Of a DNA stretch of 42,848 nt, positions 16,848 to 24,148 are shown piece after piece (the first letter of the stretch is position 1; every line of letters starts with the position of its first letter). The DNA lies in contig CANRPW010000021.1 of NCBI GenBank assembly GCA_947632615.1, positions 1-42,848 on the forward strand. The letters run 5' to 3'. Made by a program: the position numbers and the translations under genes. The notes below the pieces were generated by a model that searched no databases, was not told the DNA's origin, and worked only from the letters and a program-made list of their open reading frames with translations. The DNA is from an uncultured Clostridia bacterium. Its GTDB lineage: Bacteria; Bacillota; Clostridia; Lachnospirales; CAG-274.

Positions 16848-17249
16848 TTATGGCAAAAGATCCTTAAGTGTTATAGACTCAGCCGTTTCTTTAAGGCTTG
16901 TGCTGAGCTTTTTCCACACTTCCTTAGTCTGACAGCATCCGCAGTCGCCTGAGCCGCAGGTGCCGTCTTCACCGCACTCAACAAGGCTAAGCGACCCTTC
17001 AAGAACTTCCAAAAGCTCTCCCACTGTAATATCTTCAGGCTTTTTTGCAAGCTTATACCCTCCGCCTGCGCCTCTTACGCTTTTGACAAAACCTGCCTTT
17101 TTAAGAACGGCTATAAGCTGCTCTAAATAGTTTTCGGAAATGCCGTGTCTTTGGGCGATCTGATTTAAAGAAACCGTCCCACCTTCTTCATTTGCTGCTA
17201 TATCAGCCATAGCCTTAAGCCCATATCTGGCTCTTGTAGATAATTTCAA
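16848..17249 (-). CDS. Rrf2-family regulator, IscR-like
   Basis: A 133-aa winged-helix regulator. The N-terminal MKLSTRARYGLKAMADIA and the wing VRGAGGGYKLAKKPEDITV are family hallmarks. The C-terminal part has five cysteines (C92, C98, C103, C105 and C106, in ECGEDGTCGSGDCGCC), enough to bind an Fe-S cluster. CymR-type relatives lack them, so Fe-S sensing is likely. Being first in the nifS-nifU operon, it probably regulates cluster assembly itself. The start is TTG 17249, with GAGGTGAT upstream. Confidence 0.9.
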   Translation of the reverse strand: MKLSTRARYGLKAMADIAANEEGGTVSLNQIAQRHGISENYLEQLIAVLKKAGFVKSVRGAGGGYKLAKKPEDITVGELLEVLEGSLSLVECGEDGTCGSGDCGCCQTKEVWKKLSTSLKETAESITLKDLLP

Positions 17250-17301
17250 AAAATCACCTCGCTCACTTCAAATAAATCCAACCTTTTTACTTGGTATTCT
17301 T

Positions 17302-17330
17302 ATAATACAACTAACCGTGGCGTTTGTCAA
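17302..17330 (-). promoter_or_regulatory. Promoter of the Rrf2-nifS-nifU operon
   Basis: On the minus strand TTGACA (17325-17330), 17 nt, TATTAT (17302-17307). Downstream, near +1, is CCAAGTAAAAAGGTTGG, an imperfect CCAA/TTGG dyad that could be the regulator's operator. Element 6 begins 9 nt upstream of the -35. Confidence 0.75.
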
Positions 17331-17338
17331 GGGGTTTT

Positions 17339-17515
17339 GCCAAATAAGGTTCCGCGCCCCACTTTGTGATCTCGAATGAGATCCCAAAGCGGGGCACGGG
17401 TCGAGGGGGCTGGGGAGAGGCTCACAAACACAAGCCGTGGGCGGACTCCGCCGCCCACGGCTTGTGTTTGTGAGCCTCTCCCCAGCCCCCTCGACCACTC
17501 CAGAACCGCTTTGGC
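17339..17515. repeat. Hairpin element 6 (two-armed, with closing stem)
   Basis: Closing stem GCCAAA-TAA-GGTTC (17339-17352) with GAACC-GC-TTTGGC (17503-17515). Small arm: 17356-17373 with 17378-17395, loop GAAT, with two mismatches (A-C and T-C). Large arm: 17399-17444 with 17451-17496, 46 bp perfect, loop ACTCCG. No third arm. It lies 37 nt past the stop of the second ABC gene, and no U-tract terminator is visible there. Confidence 0.88.
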
Positions 17516-17552
17516 TTAACCGAAAGTAAGTTGCCTCCAAAACAAATGGCGG

Positions 17553-19370
17553 TTATGTAGCTCTTCCCGAAAACTGGGTCATATACAGCTCGTAGTAGCG
17601 CTGTTTTTTTGCAAGAAGCTCTCTGTGGTTTCCCATTTCGCTTATCCTGCCGTTATGAAGCACTACTATTATATCCGCATCCTGTATTGTTGACAGACGA
17701 TGAGCTATTATAAGGCTTGTTCTGTCCTTCATAATGCTCACCATAGCATCCTGTATGTTCTTTTCCGTTCTTGTATCAACGCTGGATGTCGCCTCGTCAA
17801 GTATGAGTATTTTGGGGTTGGCAAGAAAAGCCCTGCCAATAGATAAAAGCTGGCACTGCCCCTGAGATATATTCTGCCCCGAGCGGGATATTACAGTATC
17901 ATACCCCTGCGGCATATTCTCTATCATATTATGGCAGTTGCTTATTTTTGCCGCCCTTATCATTTCCTCGTCTGTTGCATCGGGGTTTGAATATTTGAGA
18001 TTGTTTCTCACAGTGTCGCAGAAAAGAGAAGTATCCTGCAATACTATGGCAGTATTTTTTCTCAGCTCATCAAGCTCAATATCCTTTATATTCACACCGT
18101 CTATTAAAATTTTTCCGCTGTCAATATCGTAAAATCGCATAAGAAGGTTTACAACGGTGGTCTTTCCGCTGCCCGTTGCGCCAACAAGCGCCACCTTCTG
18201 CCCTGCATTCACCTTAAGGCTAAAGTTTTTAAGCACGGGCTTGCCCTCATAATATGAGAAGTTTACATTCTTAAATTCAATAACGCCCTTTGCCCCGTCC
18301 ATATTGTGGCTGCCGCTTTTATCCTCACAGACTTCGTCCATTATTTCAAAAACTCTTTCGGCACCTGCCACAGCACTTTGTATCTGTCCGTATATTTGCG
18401 CAAGCTCATCAACAGGTCTGCCAAACTGCTTTGCATACACTATAAATGCCGAGATAACGCCTATAGAAATATAGCCCTTTATGGCAAAATATCCGCCGAA
18501 AGCAGCAATTATAACAAAGCCCGTGTTGTTTATAACATTCATACAGGGCCCCATAGAGCTGCCTATTATCTCCGCAAGTATGCCCGTTGAAGTAAGGTCG
18601 TCGGAGGTTTCGGCAAACTTCTCTGCCGCCAGCTCTTTGTGATTGTATGCCGTCACGGTCTTATAGCCCGTTATCATTTCCTCAACCTCGGCATTAAGCT
18701 CACCTAATAGCTGCTGCCTTTTGAGATAGAACTTACGCATAAGCTTAGAAAGAAGCTTTGTAATGCTGATAGTCAATATAACAGTCAGACAGGAAAGCAC
18801 GGCAAGGCGTGGGCTGAGGCTCATCATCATAATGACCGTGCCTATTATCATAAGCACGCCGGAAACCATGGGTCCCATAGACTGAGATATTATCTGAGAT
18901 ATGTTTTCAACGTCGTTTGTCATACGACTCATAATATCCCCATGTGGGTGATTATCTATGTATCTTATTGGCAAATTTATTATTTTGTCAAAAAGCTCGG
19001 TTCGCATTTTAAGCACTATTCTCTGACTAAGCCCTGCGCTTAAAATGTTCTGAAAGAATGTGCATATACAGCTTACGGCGTAAATTCCAAGCATACATAA
19101 AAGTATGCCCGGAAGGTCGCCAAACTCTCTTGCCGCTATAGCATCTATTGCTATGCTTTGAAATCTCGGCACAACTACGGAGCAAACCACCACAACAAAA
19201 ACTGCCGCAAAAAAACCGGCAAATATAAGCTTTTCATCACCAAAATATTTAAGCAGCCTTAAAAGAGTCTTGCCGCCGTTTTCGGGCTTTTCAATCTCGC
19301 CCCTCTGGCGCTTTATTCTCGCCCCGGGCAAGCGATAACTGTTCATTTGTGCAGAATTATTCTGAGCCAT
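17553..19370 (-). CDS. ABC exporter half-transporter, catalytically consensus subunit
   Basis: A 605-aa protein fusing a six-helix membrane domain (about 45-340) to an ATPase. Walker A is GATGSGKTTV, the signature ISQGQCQLLSIGRA, Walker B LILDEATSSVD with the catalytic glutamate, and the switch histidine is in SLIIAHRLST. It starts immediately after the TAA of the first ABC gene (GGAGTAAATG). With that degenerate partner it should form a heterodimeric type IV exporter of the LmrCD/BmrCD/TM287-288 kind, probably for drugs, lipids or peptides. Substrate unknown. Confidence 0.93.
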   Translation of the reverse strand: MAQNNSAQMNSYRLPGARIKRQRGEIEKPENGGKTLLRLLKYFGDEKLIFAGFFAAVFVVVVCSVVVPRFQSIAIDAIAAREFGDLPGILLCMLGIYAVSCICTFFQNILSAGLSQRIVLKMRTELFDKIINLPIRYIDNHPHGDIMSRMTNDVENISQIISQSMGPMVSGVLMIIGTVIMMMSLSPRLAVLSCLTVILTISITKLLSKLMRKFYLKRQQLLGELNAEVEEMITGYKTVTAYNHKELAAEKFAETSDDLTSTGILAEIIGSSMGPCMNVINNTGFVIIAAFGGYFAIKGYISIGVISAFIVYAKQFGRPVDELAQIYGQIQSAVAGAERVFEIMDEVCEDKSGSHNMDGAKGVIEFKNVNFSYYEGKPVLKNFSLKVNAGQKVALVGATGSGKTTVVNLLMRFYDIDSGKILIDGVNIKDIELDELRKNTAIVLQDTSLFCDTVRNNLKYSNPDATDEEMIRAAKISNCHNMIENMPQGYDTVISRSGQNISQGQCQLLSIGRAFLANPKILILDEATSSVDTRTEKNIQDAMVSIMKDRTSLIIAHRLSTIQDADIIVVLHNGRISEMGNHRELLAKKQRYYELYMTQFSGRAT

Positions 19371-21104
19371 TTACTCCACCTCCCCTACGCCGCCTTTAAG
19401 CTGGGAATTGTATATATCCTGATATATTTCATTTGTTTCAAGCAGACTTTCATGTGTTCCACAGGCATTTATTCTGCCCTCATCAAGTATAACTATCCTG
19501 TCTGCATCCTTTACCGAAGCTATCCTCTGTGCAATTATAATTTTTGTAATATCAGGATGCCTTTCATTAAGCGACTTGTAAAAAGCCGCCTCCGTACGAA
19601 GGTCAAGTGCGCTGGTAGAATCGTCAAGTATGAGTATTTCGGCATCTTTGATTATACCTCGGCTTATGGCAATTCTCTGTCTCTGTCCTCCCGAAAGGCT
19701 CATTCCCTTTTCAGCCACAAAACTGTTATAGCCCTCGGCACTGCTTTCTATAAACTCCTTTGCCTGGGCAGTTTCCGCTGCCGCCTCAACCTCATCGTGA
19801 GAAGCGCCGTTTTTGCCCCACAATATATTTTCTTCAATGGTCGTATTGAACAATTCACTTTTCTGAAGTACAACGGAAACCTTATCCCTGAGTTTAGAAA
19901 GCTTGTAGTCCTTTACATCCACGCCGTCAACAAGCACCTGCCCCGAGCTTACATCATAAAACCTGGGTATAAGAGAAGCAAGGCTGGTTTTGCCGCTGCC
20001 CGTTGCTCCAAGAATAGCTAAGGTCTCACCCTTATTTACTGTAAGATCAATATTTTTAAGTATCATTGACCTTCCATAGCCGAAGGAAACATTTTTAAAT
20101 TCCACAACACCCCTCAGAGTTGTTTCTCCATCAAAGCCTCCGTCGGCAATAGAAGGCTCAGTATCCAATATCTCATTAAGGCGCTTCGCCGATGCCATAC
20201 CTCTTGAAACGGTCTGAAATATCATATTCATACGCATAACGGCATTGAGTATCTGGGTTATGTAGGTCACCGCCGCCATAACTGCGCCGGGGGTTATGTT
20301 GCCGCCCTTAACGCTAATGCCGCCCAAATAAATAACAGCCACAATAGCCATATTTAAAAATATATTCATAATAGGCGACATATAAGCAAAAAGTGTAAGC
20401 ACCCTCAGCTGAGTATCCACAAGGCCTTTATTAGCCTGTGAAAATCTGCCAAGCTCATGCTCCTCTTTAACATAGGCTTTTACCACCCTTGCTCCCGAGA
20501 TATTTTCCTGCATAACGCCGTTTAAGTCGTCAAGCTTTTTCTGAAGTATGCCAAAAATAGGCGCTGATTTTGTAATGAAAAATATAACGCAGCCAAGTAT
20601 TACAGGCAAGGCGCAAATTATGACTGTGCCGAAGCTTAAGTCAAGGCTAATAAGACAAACTGTGCCGCCTATAATAATAAGCCCCGTTCTTACAAAACCT
20701 CTTATGCACTGGGCGACAAGGTTCTGAAGCTGGGTTATGTCGTTTGTAATTCTTGTGATTATAGAACCTGTAGAAAATTTGTCGGTCTGCTCAAATGAAA
20801 ATGCCAATGTATTTTTAAAGCAGTCCTTTCTTATGTCATTGCCGAAATTCTGACTGCAAAGGTTTGCAAATACACCTGCCAAAATTCCGCAAAGACCGCC
20901 TAAAATAACAAACAATATCATTTTTATGCCGACGAAAATTACAATGTTCAGATCCCCTACACCATTATTTGAAAGCCCCAAAACGCCTTCGTCCACAATG
21001 GTTTTCATAAATCTGGGCTGAAGAAGATCCATATATACCTCGCCGAACATAAACAAGGGGGCAAGTATGCAAAATATATAATATTTTTTAAGATATTTGA
21101 TCAT
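19371..21104 (-). CDS. ABC exporter half-transporter with degenerate ATPase site
   Basis: A 577-aa membrane-ATPase fusion. Walker A GATGSGKTSL and signature LSGGQRQRIAISRG are intact. Walker B ends LILDDSTSALD, so the catalytic glutamate is aspartate, and the switch histidine is glutamine in KIIIAQRIASV. Both changes mark the non-hydrolysing site of heterodimeric exporters. The intact signature completes the partner's active site. ATG 21104 has AAGGAGG upstream and lies 2 nt after the MarR gene. Confidence 0.93.
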   Translation of the reverse strand: MIKYLKKYYIFCILAPLFMFGEVYMDLLQPRFMKTIVDEGVLGLSNNGVGDLNIVIFVGIKMILFVILGGLCGILAGVFANLCSQNFGNDIRKDCFKNTLAFSFEQTDKFSTGSIITRITNDITQLQNLVAQCIRGFVRTGLIIIGGTVCLISLDLSFGTVIICALPVILGCVIFFITKSAPIFGILQKKLDDLNGVMQENISGARVVKAYVKEEHELGRFSQANKGLVDTQLRVLTLFAYMSPIMNIFLNMAIVAVIYLGGISVKGGNITPGAVMAAVTYITQILNAVMRMNMIFQTVSRGMASAKRLNEILDTEPSIADGGFDGETTLRGVVEFKNVSFGYGRSMILKNIDLTVNKGETLAILGATGSGKTSLASLIPRFYDVSSGQVLVDGVDVKDYKLSKLRDKVSVVLQKSELFNTTIEENILWGKNGASHDEVEAAAETAQAKEFIESSAEGYNSFVAEKGMSLSGGQRQRIAISRGIIKDAEILILDDSTSALDLRTEAAFYKSLNERHPDITKIIIAQRIASVKDADRIVILDEGRINACGTHESLLETNEIYQDIYNSQLKGGVGEVE

Positions 21105-21106
21105 TT

Positions 21107-21547
21107 TTAAACCTCCTTATTATGATAAGGCGGATAATTCGCACCAAGACTTTCCTCCCAATAATCCGTAAGCTTGGTAAGAAGCCCCTCAAGCTGCGAC
21201 TGCTCCTCTGCTGTCAAAGCATCAAACAATACTTGGTTTTGACTTGCTATTTCAATTCGCTTAGCATTATAATAGGCTTCTCCCTCGGCGGTCAGCCTTA
21301 TTATAAACTTTCTCTTATCCTCAGAGTCCTTTTCTCTTGCAATATAGCCCTTTGCCTCCATTTTAATAACAGTCTCGCTTAAAGAGCCCGAACGAACGCT
21401 TACAAGCTCCAAAAGCTCTTTCTGACTTATTTCGCCCTTTTCTGCAAGTATTGACATTATTCTTCGCTGACCCTTTATACCGCCCTTGCGGTGATAAAGA
21501 AAATGTCCGCATTTTTCCATTAAATTAAGCAGTTTTTTATTTTCCAA
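21107..21547 (-). CDS. MarR-family repressor of the ABC exporter operon
   Basis: A 146-aa winged-helix regulator. The body includes KGGIKGQRRIMSILAEKGEIS, the recognition helix region KELLELVSVRSGSLSETV and the wing KMEAKGYIAREKDSEDKRK. It starts the operon with two ABC half-transporters, the usual layout for a locally acting repressor. TTG 21547 has GGAG at 9 nt. ATG 21553, two codons upstream, is possible but only 3 nt from that site. The frame is open to 21601, but that would start upstream of the promoter. Two identical palindromes flank the promoter, so it is probably self-regulated. Confidence 0.9.
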   Translation of the reverse strand: MENKKLLNLMEKCGHFLYHRKGGIKGQRRIMSILAEKGEISQKELLELVSVRSGSLSETVIKMEAKGYIAREKDSEDKRKFIIRLTAEGEAYYNAKRIEIASQNQVLFDALTAEEQSQLEGLLTKLTDYWEESLGANYPPYHNKEV

Positions 21548-21568
21548 GCCCATCATCTCCAAATTAAT

Positions 21569-21617
21569 AAGGTACCTTGATAATATCACACAACAGTGCA
21601 AATGTCAAGGTACCTTG
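21569..21617 (-). promoter_or_regulatory. MarR-ABC promoter with two palindromic operators
   Basis: On the minus strand TTGACA (21603-21608), 17 nt, TATTAT (21580-21585). The palindrome AAGGTACCTT occurs at 21569-21578, over the likely start point, and at 21607-21616, over the -35, extended to CAAGGTACCTTG (21606-21617). The two centres are 38 bp apart. Binding at either site should block RNA polymerase. Confidence 0.85.
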
Positions 21618-21623
21618 CAATTT

Positions 21624-22130
21624 TTATATTAACATATCTTCTACGATTTCTTCAATTTCTCTTACTATTTTGCCTATGGTCTTTCTGTTGCAATTTATTA
21701 TTATATCGGCATATTTTTCATAAAGAGGCACTCTCTCCCTATAAACATCCATAAGGGTCTGTCCTCTTTTCATAGCAACTCCCCTCTTGCTGAGGTTTTT
21801 TATCCTGCTTGAAATGCCCCTATAGCTTTGTTTAAGATAAATCACCGTACCCAAGCCTTTAAGGTTTGCCATAGCCTCCACGCCATAAACTGCACTGCCA
21901 CCTGTGGCAATAACGGTTTTTTCGGCAGTTATTTTACTTAAAATGTCATTTTCTGTCTTCTTAAAATCATCTATGCCCTTTTCTTCAATTATATCCTGAA
22001 GAAGCATACCCTCGTGCTCCTGAATGAGCAAATCGGTGTCTTTAAATTTATAGCCTATCCTTTTAGCAAGTACAACACCTACCGTACTTTTCCCCGACCC
22101 GGGCATACCTATAAGAATTATATTTTCCAT
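21624..22130 (-). CDS. aroK: Shikimate kinase
   Basis: A 168-aa kinase that phosphorylates shikimate in aromatic amino-acid synthesis. The P-loop is GMPGSGKST (8-16), the substrate site FKDTDLLIQEHEG, and GGSAVY the second shikimate-binding segment (TGG in the family). The lid region is RGVAMKRGQTLMDVYRERVPLYEKYAD, with the family arginines. Length is normal. It stands apart from other aro genes here. Its stop lies just upstream of the MarR promoter. Confidence 0.92.
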   Translation of the reverse strand: MENIILIGMPGSGKSTVGVVLAKRIGYKFKDTDLLIQEHEGMLLQDIIEEKGIDDFKKTENDILSKITAEKTVIATGGSAVYGVEAMANLKGLGTVIYLKQSYRGISSRIKNLSKRGVAMKRGQTLMDVYRERVPLYEKYADIIINCNRKTIGKIVREIEEIVEDMLI

Positions 22131-22152
22131 AAAAACACTCCCCCTTTTATTC

Positions 22153-22181
22153 AGTATAAATCATTACCCGGGCAAAATCAA
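22153..22181 (-). promoter_or_regulatory. Promoter of aroK
   Basis: On the minus strand TTGATT (22176-22181), 17 nt, TATACT (22153-22158), followed by a GGGGGAG ribosome site. Confidence 0.65.
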
Positions 22182-22216
22182 TAAAAGCATAAAATTTTTT
22201 TATGTTTTAAAATTTG

Positions 22217-22243
22217 TTGACGTTTTTTGCTTTTTGGTATAAT
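22217..22243 (+). promoter_or_regulatory. Promoter of ybaK
   Basis: TTGACG (22217-22222) and TATAAT (22238-22243) with a 15-nt spacer. An extended -10 (TGGTATAAT) compensates for the short spacing; TTGTTG at 22214 would give 18 nt. Confidence 0.6.
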
Positions 22244-22292
22244 ATTGAAAAAGCTAACAGATCAATATTGCAGCACAAAAGGGAGGATAAAA

Positions 22293-22763
22293 ATGTCAAT
22301 AGAAAGAGTAAGGGAGTATTTTAAAAAATACGGCATAGAAAACAGAATACAGGAGTTTGATGTTTCCAGCGCAACAGTAGAACTTGCAGCAAAGGCGCTT
22401 AACTGCGAGGAATACAGAATAGCTAAAACAATGTCGTTCCACCTGCACGAAAAGGTAATACTTGTCGTGACAGCAGGTGACGTAAAAATAGATAATAAAA
22501 AATATAAGGCAGAATTTGGCGCAAAGGCAAAAATGCTCAGCTTCGACGAGGCAGAAGAGCTTATAGGTCACGGTGTCGGCGGAGTGTGTCCCTTTGCCGT
22601 AAATGAAGGCGTTGAGGTTTATCTTGATGTATCTCTTAAAAGGTTTGAAACAGTCTTTCCTGCCTGCGGAAGCTCCAACTCTGCAATAGAGCTTACCCCC
22701 GATGAGATCGAAAAATATTCCAACAGCAAAAAATGGGTAGACGTATGTAAAGATATGAATTAA
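22293..22763 (+). CDS. YbaK/EbsC-type aminoacyl-tRNA deacylase
   Basis: A 156-aa single-domain protein of the family that hydrolyses mischarged tRNAs such as Cys-tRNA-Pro or Ala-tRNA-Pro. Matching segments are LAAKALNCEEYRIAKTMSF, VILVVTAGDVKID, GVGGVCPFAV and ETVFPACGSSNSAIELTPDE. The conserved lysine is in IAKTM and the GxxxP loop in GVGGVCPF. Specificity within the family cannot be told. GGGAGG precedes ATG 22293; the frame extends to 22227, which lies in the promoter. Confidence 0.88.
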   Translation: MSIERVREYFKKYGIENRIQEFDVSSATVELAAKALNCEEYRIAKTMSFHLHEKVILVVTAGDVKIDNKKYKAEFGAKAKMLSFDEAEELIGHGVGGVCPFAVNEGVEVYLDVSLKRFETVFPACGSSNSAIELTPDEIEKYSNSKKWVDVCKDMN

Positions 22764-22788
22764 TATACGGTAAACCACATAAAAACCG

Positions 22789-22935
22789 GCGCAGCGAGGG
22801 CAGATGAGCGGACAGCAGCGATGACAAAGGCGACGTAGGAGTCTTTGTCATCGCTGCTGTCCGCTCATCTGCCCTCGCCCCCCTGGGTGCGGACTTTATT
22901 TGATTGTCGAATGACAATCAAAAAAGTTCGTGCGC
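22789..22935. repeat. Hairpin element 7 (two-armed, with wobble-paired small arm)
   Basis: Closing stem GCGCA (22789-22793) with TGCGC (22931-22935). Large arm: 22794-22829 with 22843-22878, 36 bp perfect, loop of 13 nt. Small arm on the right: TGATTGTC-GAAT-GACAATCA (22901-22920), continued outward through ACTTT/AAAGT with one bulged A and then GTGCGG paired to TTCGTGC through several G-T wobbles. It lies between convergent ybaK (25 nt) and metF (23 nt), both without U-tract terminators. Confidence 0.83.
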
Positions 22936-22958
22936 AACGTGTTTGTAAAGAATTGGTA

Positions 22959-23816
22959 TTAAAGCAAGGATGCTATGCTTCTATGTATCTTATATGCAAC
23001 ATCCGGCTGGTTCATAGTATAAAGGTGTATTCCGTCTACGCCCTGAGTCAGAAGATCAACTATCTGGTCTACAGCATAGGCTATGCCTGCATCATGCATT
23101 GCCTCAGGCTTATCCTCATATTTGTCCATAATTCGTCTGAATTTAGGCGGAAGACTTGCCCCGCAAAGGCTTACCATTCTTTCTATCTGAGCCTTGTTCA
23201 CAACAGGCATTATTCCCGCCTCTAAGGGTACATCTATGCCTGCAAGAATACATCTTTCCCTGAAGCGATAAAAACATTCATTGTCAAAAAATAATTGCGA
23301 AATAAGGTGCGAACAGCCTGCATCCACCTTCTTTTTAAGATTTTTAATGTCCTGCACAGCGCCGGAGGATTCGAGATGGACCTCAGGATAGCAAGCTCCC
23401 GAAATATCAAAATCACCATTTTCTCTAATAAATGTCACAAGATCGCTGGCATACTTAAAATCCTTGCTGAGAGGTATATCGGGGTTAAGATCTCCCCTGA
23501 GAGCAAGTATATTTTCAATACCGTTTTTCTTAAATTCATCAAGCAGAACCTTCGCCTCTTCCTTGTTTAAGCCTATGCAGGTAAGATGAGCTATGGCTTC
23601 TATGTTATATTCCTGCTTTATTGTTTTTGCCACATGCAGCGTCTTTTCAAAATTGTCACTTCCGCCTGCTCCGTATGTAACACTTATGAAATCGGGAGAA
23701 AGTGACTTAAGTCCGTCAAGAGTCTTATATATCTGACTTAAGGAAGCAGTCCTTTTGGGCGGAAAAACCTCAAATGAAAACACCTGCTTCTGTTTGAACA
23801 ACTCTTTTATTTTCAT
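22959..23816 (-). CDS. metF: Methylenetetrahydrofolate reductase
   Basis: A 285-aa flavoprotein reducing 5,10-methylene-THF to 5-methyl-THF, for methionine synthesis and one-carbon flow. It begins with FSFEVFPPKR (family FEFFPPK) and has FISVTYGAGGS, AHLTCIG, ILALRGD, ISQLFFDN and the C-terminal VDGIHLYTMN. Length is typical for the stand-alone catalytic domain. No partner gene of the acetogenic MetV type is adjacent. The probable promoter lies beyond element 8, giving a leader of about 200 nt that contains that element. Confidence 0.95.
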   Translation of the reverse strand: MKIKELFKQKQVFSFEVFPPKRTASLSQIYKTLDGLKSLSPDFISVTYGAGGSDNFEKTLHVAKTIKQEYNIEAIAHLTCIGLNKEEAKVLLDEFKKNGIENILALRGDLNPDIPLSKDFKYASDLVTFIRENGDFDISGACYPEVHLESSGAVQDIKNLKKKVDAGCSHLISQLFFDNECFYRFRERCILAGIDVPLEAGIMPVVNKAQIERMVSLCGASLPPKFRRIMDKYEDKPEAMHDAGIAYAVDQIVDLLTQGVDGIHLYTMNQPDVAYKIHRSIASLL

Positions 23817-23850
23817 ATTGCCATCATCGTCCTTTTTTATATTTGCCCAC

Positions 23851-23978
23851 GCCTTTCATAACCATCAAAGATGGTTATGAAAGGCGGAGCCGTGGGGCAG
23901 GATGCGAAGCGCCGAGGGGAAAAGATGCCCGTAGGGCATCTTTTCCCCTCGGCGCTTCGCATCCTGCCCCACGGCTCC
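23851..23978. repeat. Hairpin element 8 (two-armed, in the metF leader)
   Basis: Small arm: GCCTTTCATAACCATC (23851-23866) with its complement at 23870-23885, 16 bp perfect, loop AAA. Large arm: 23886-23930 with 23934-23978, 45 bp perfect, loop GTA. The two abut with no spacer. A remnant GCAGTCCGGTCGGTAACCC follows, where a third arm would be. It lies between the predicted metF promoter and the metF start codon. Confidence 0.88.
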
Positions 23979-24030
23979 TGCAGTCCGGTCGGTAACCCGT
24001 ACATTTTGTGCAGATTTTTAGTTTATAAAA

Positions 24031-24059
24031 AGTATATCAAAACTCACTGTTATTTTCAA
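24031..24059 (-). promoter_or_regulatory. Probable promoter of metF
   Basis: On the minus strand TTGAAA (24054-24059), 17 nt, TATACT (24031-24036). It is about 215 nt from the metF start, with element 8 in between. No S-box (SAM) riboswitch text is visible in that leader. Confidence 0.6.
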
Positions 24060-24111
24060 ATTCTAAAATATTATTACTTGATATAGGCAAAAGCTATGGC
24101 ATCAAATCAAA

Positions 24112-24144
24112 AAAATCCGTACTGAAATTTTCAGGACGGATTTT
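24112..24144 (-). terminator. Terminator after the aldo/keto reductase
   Basis: AAAATCCGT (24112-24120) pairs with ACGGATTTT (24136-24144), with an inner CTGAA/TTCAG. Reading leftward the stem runs into a T tract. It starts 4 nt after the stop codon and separates this gene from metF. Confidence 0.85.
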
Positions 24145-24148
24145 ATCC

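Noticed and set aside
23817..24060. S-box (SAM) or T-box riboswitch before metF or cysK
   Set aside because: None of the conserved aptamer text is present. The metF leader is filled by element 8 and the cysK leader is too short.
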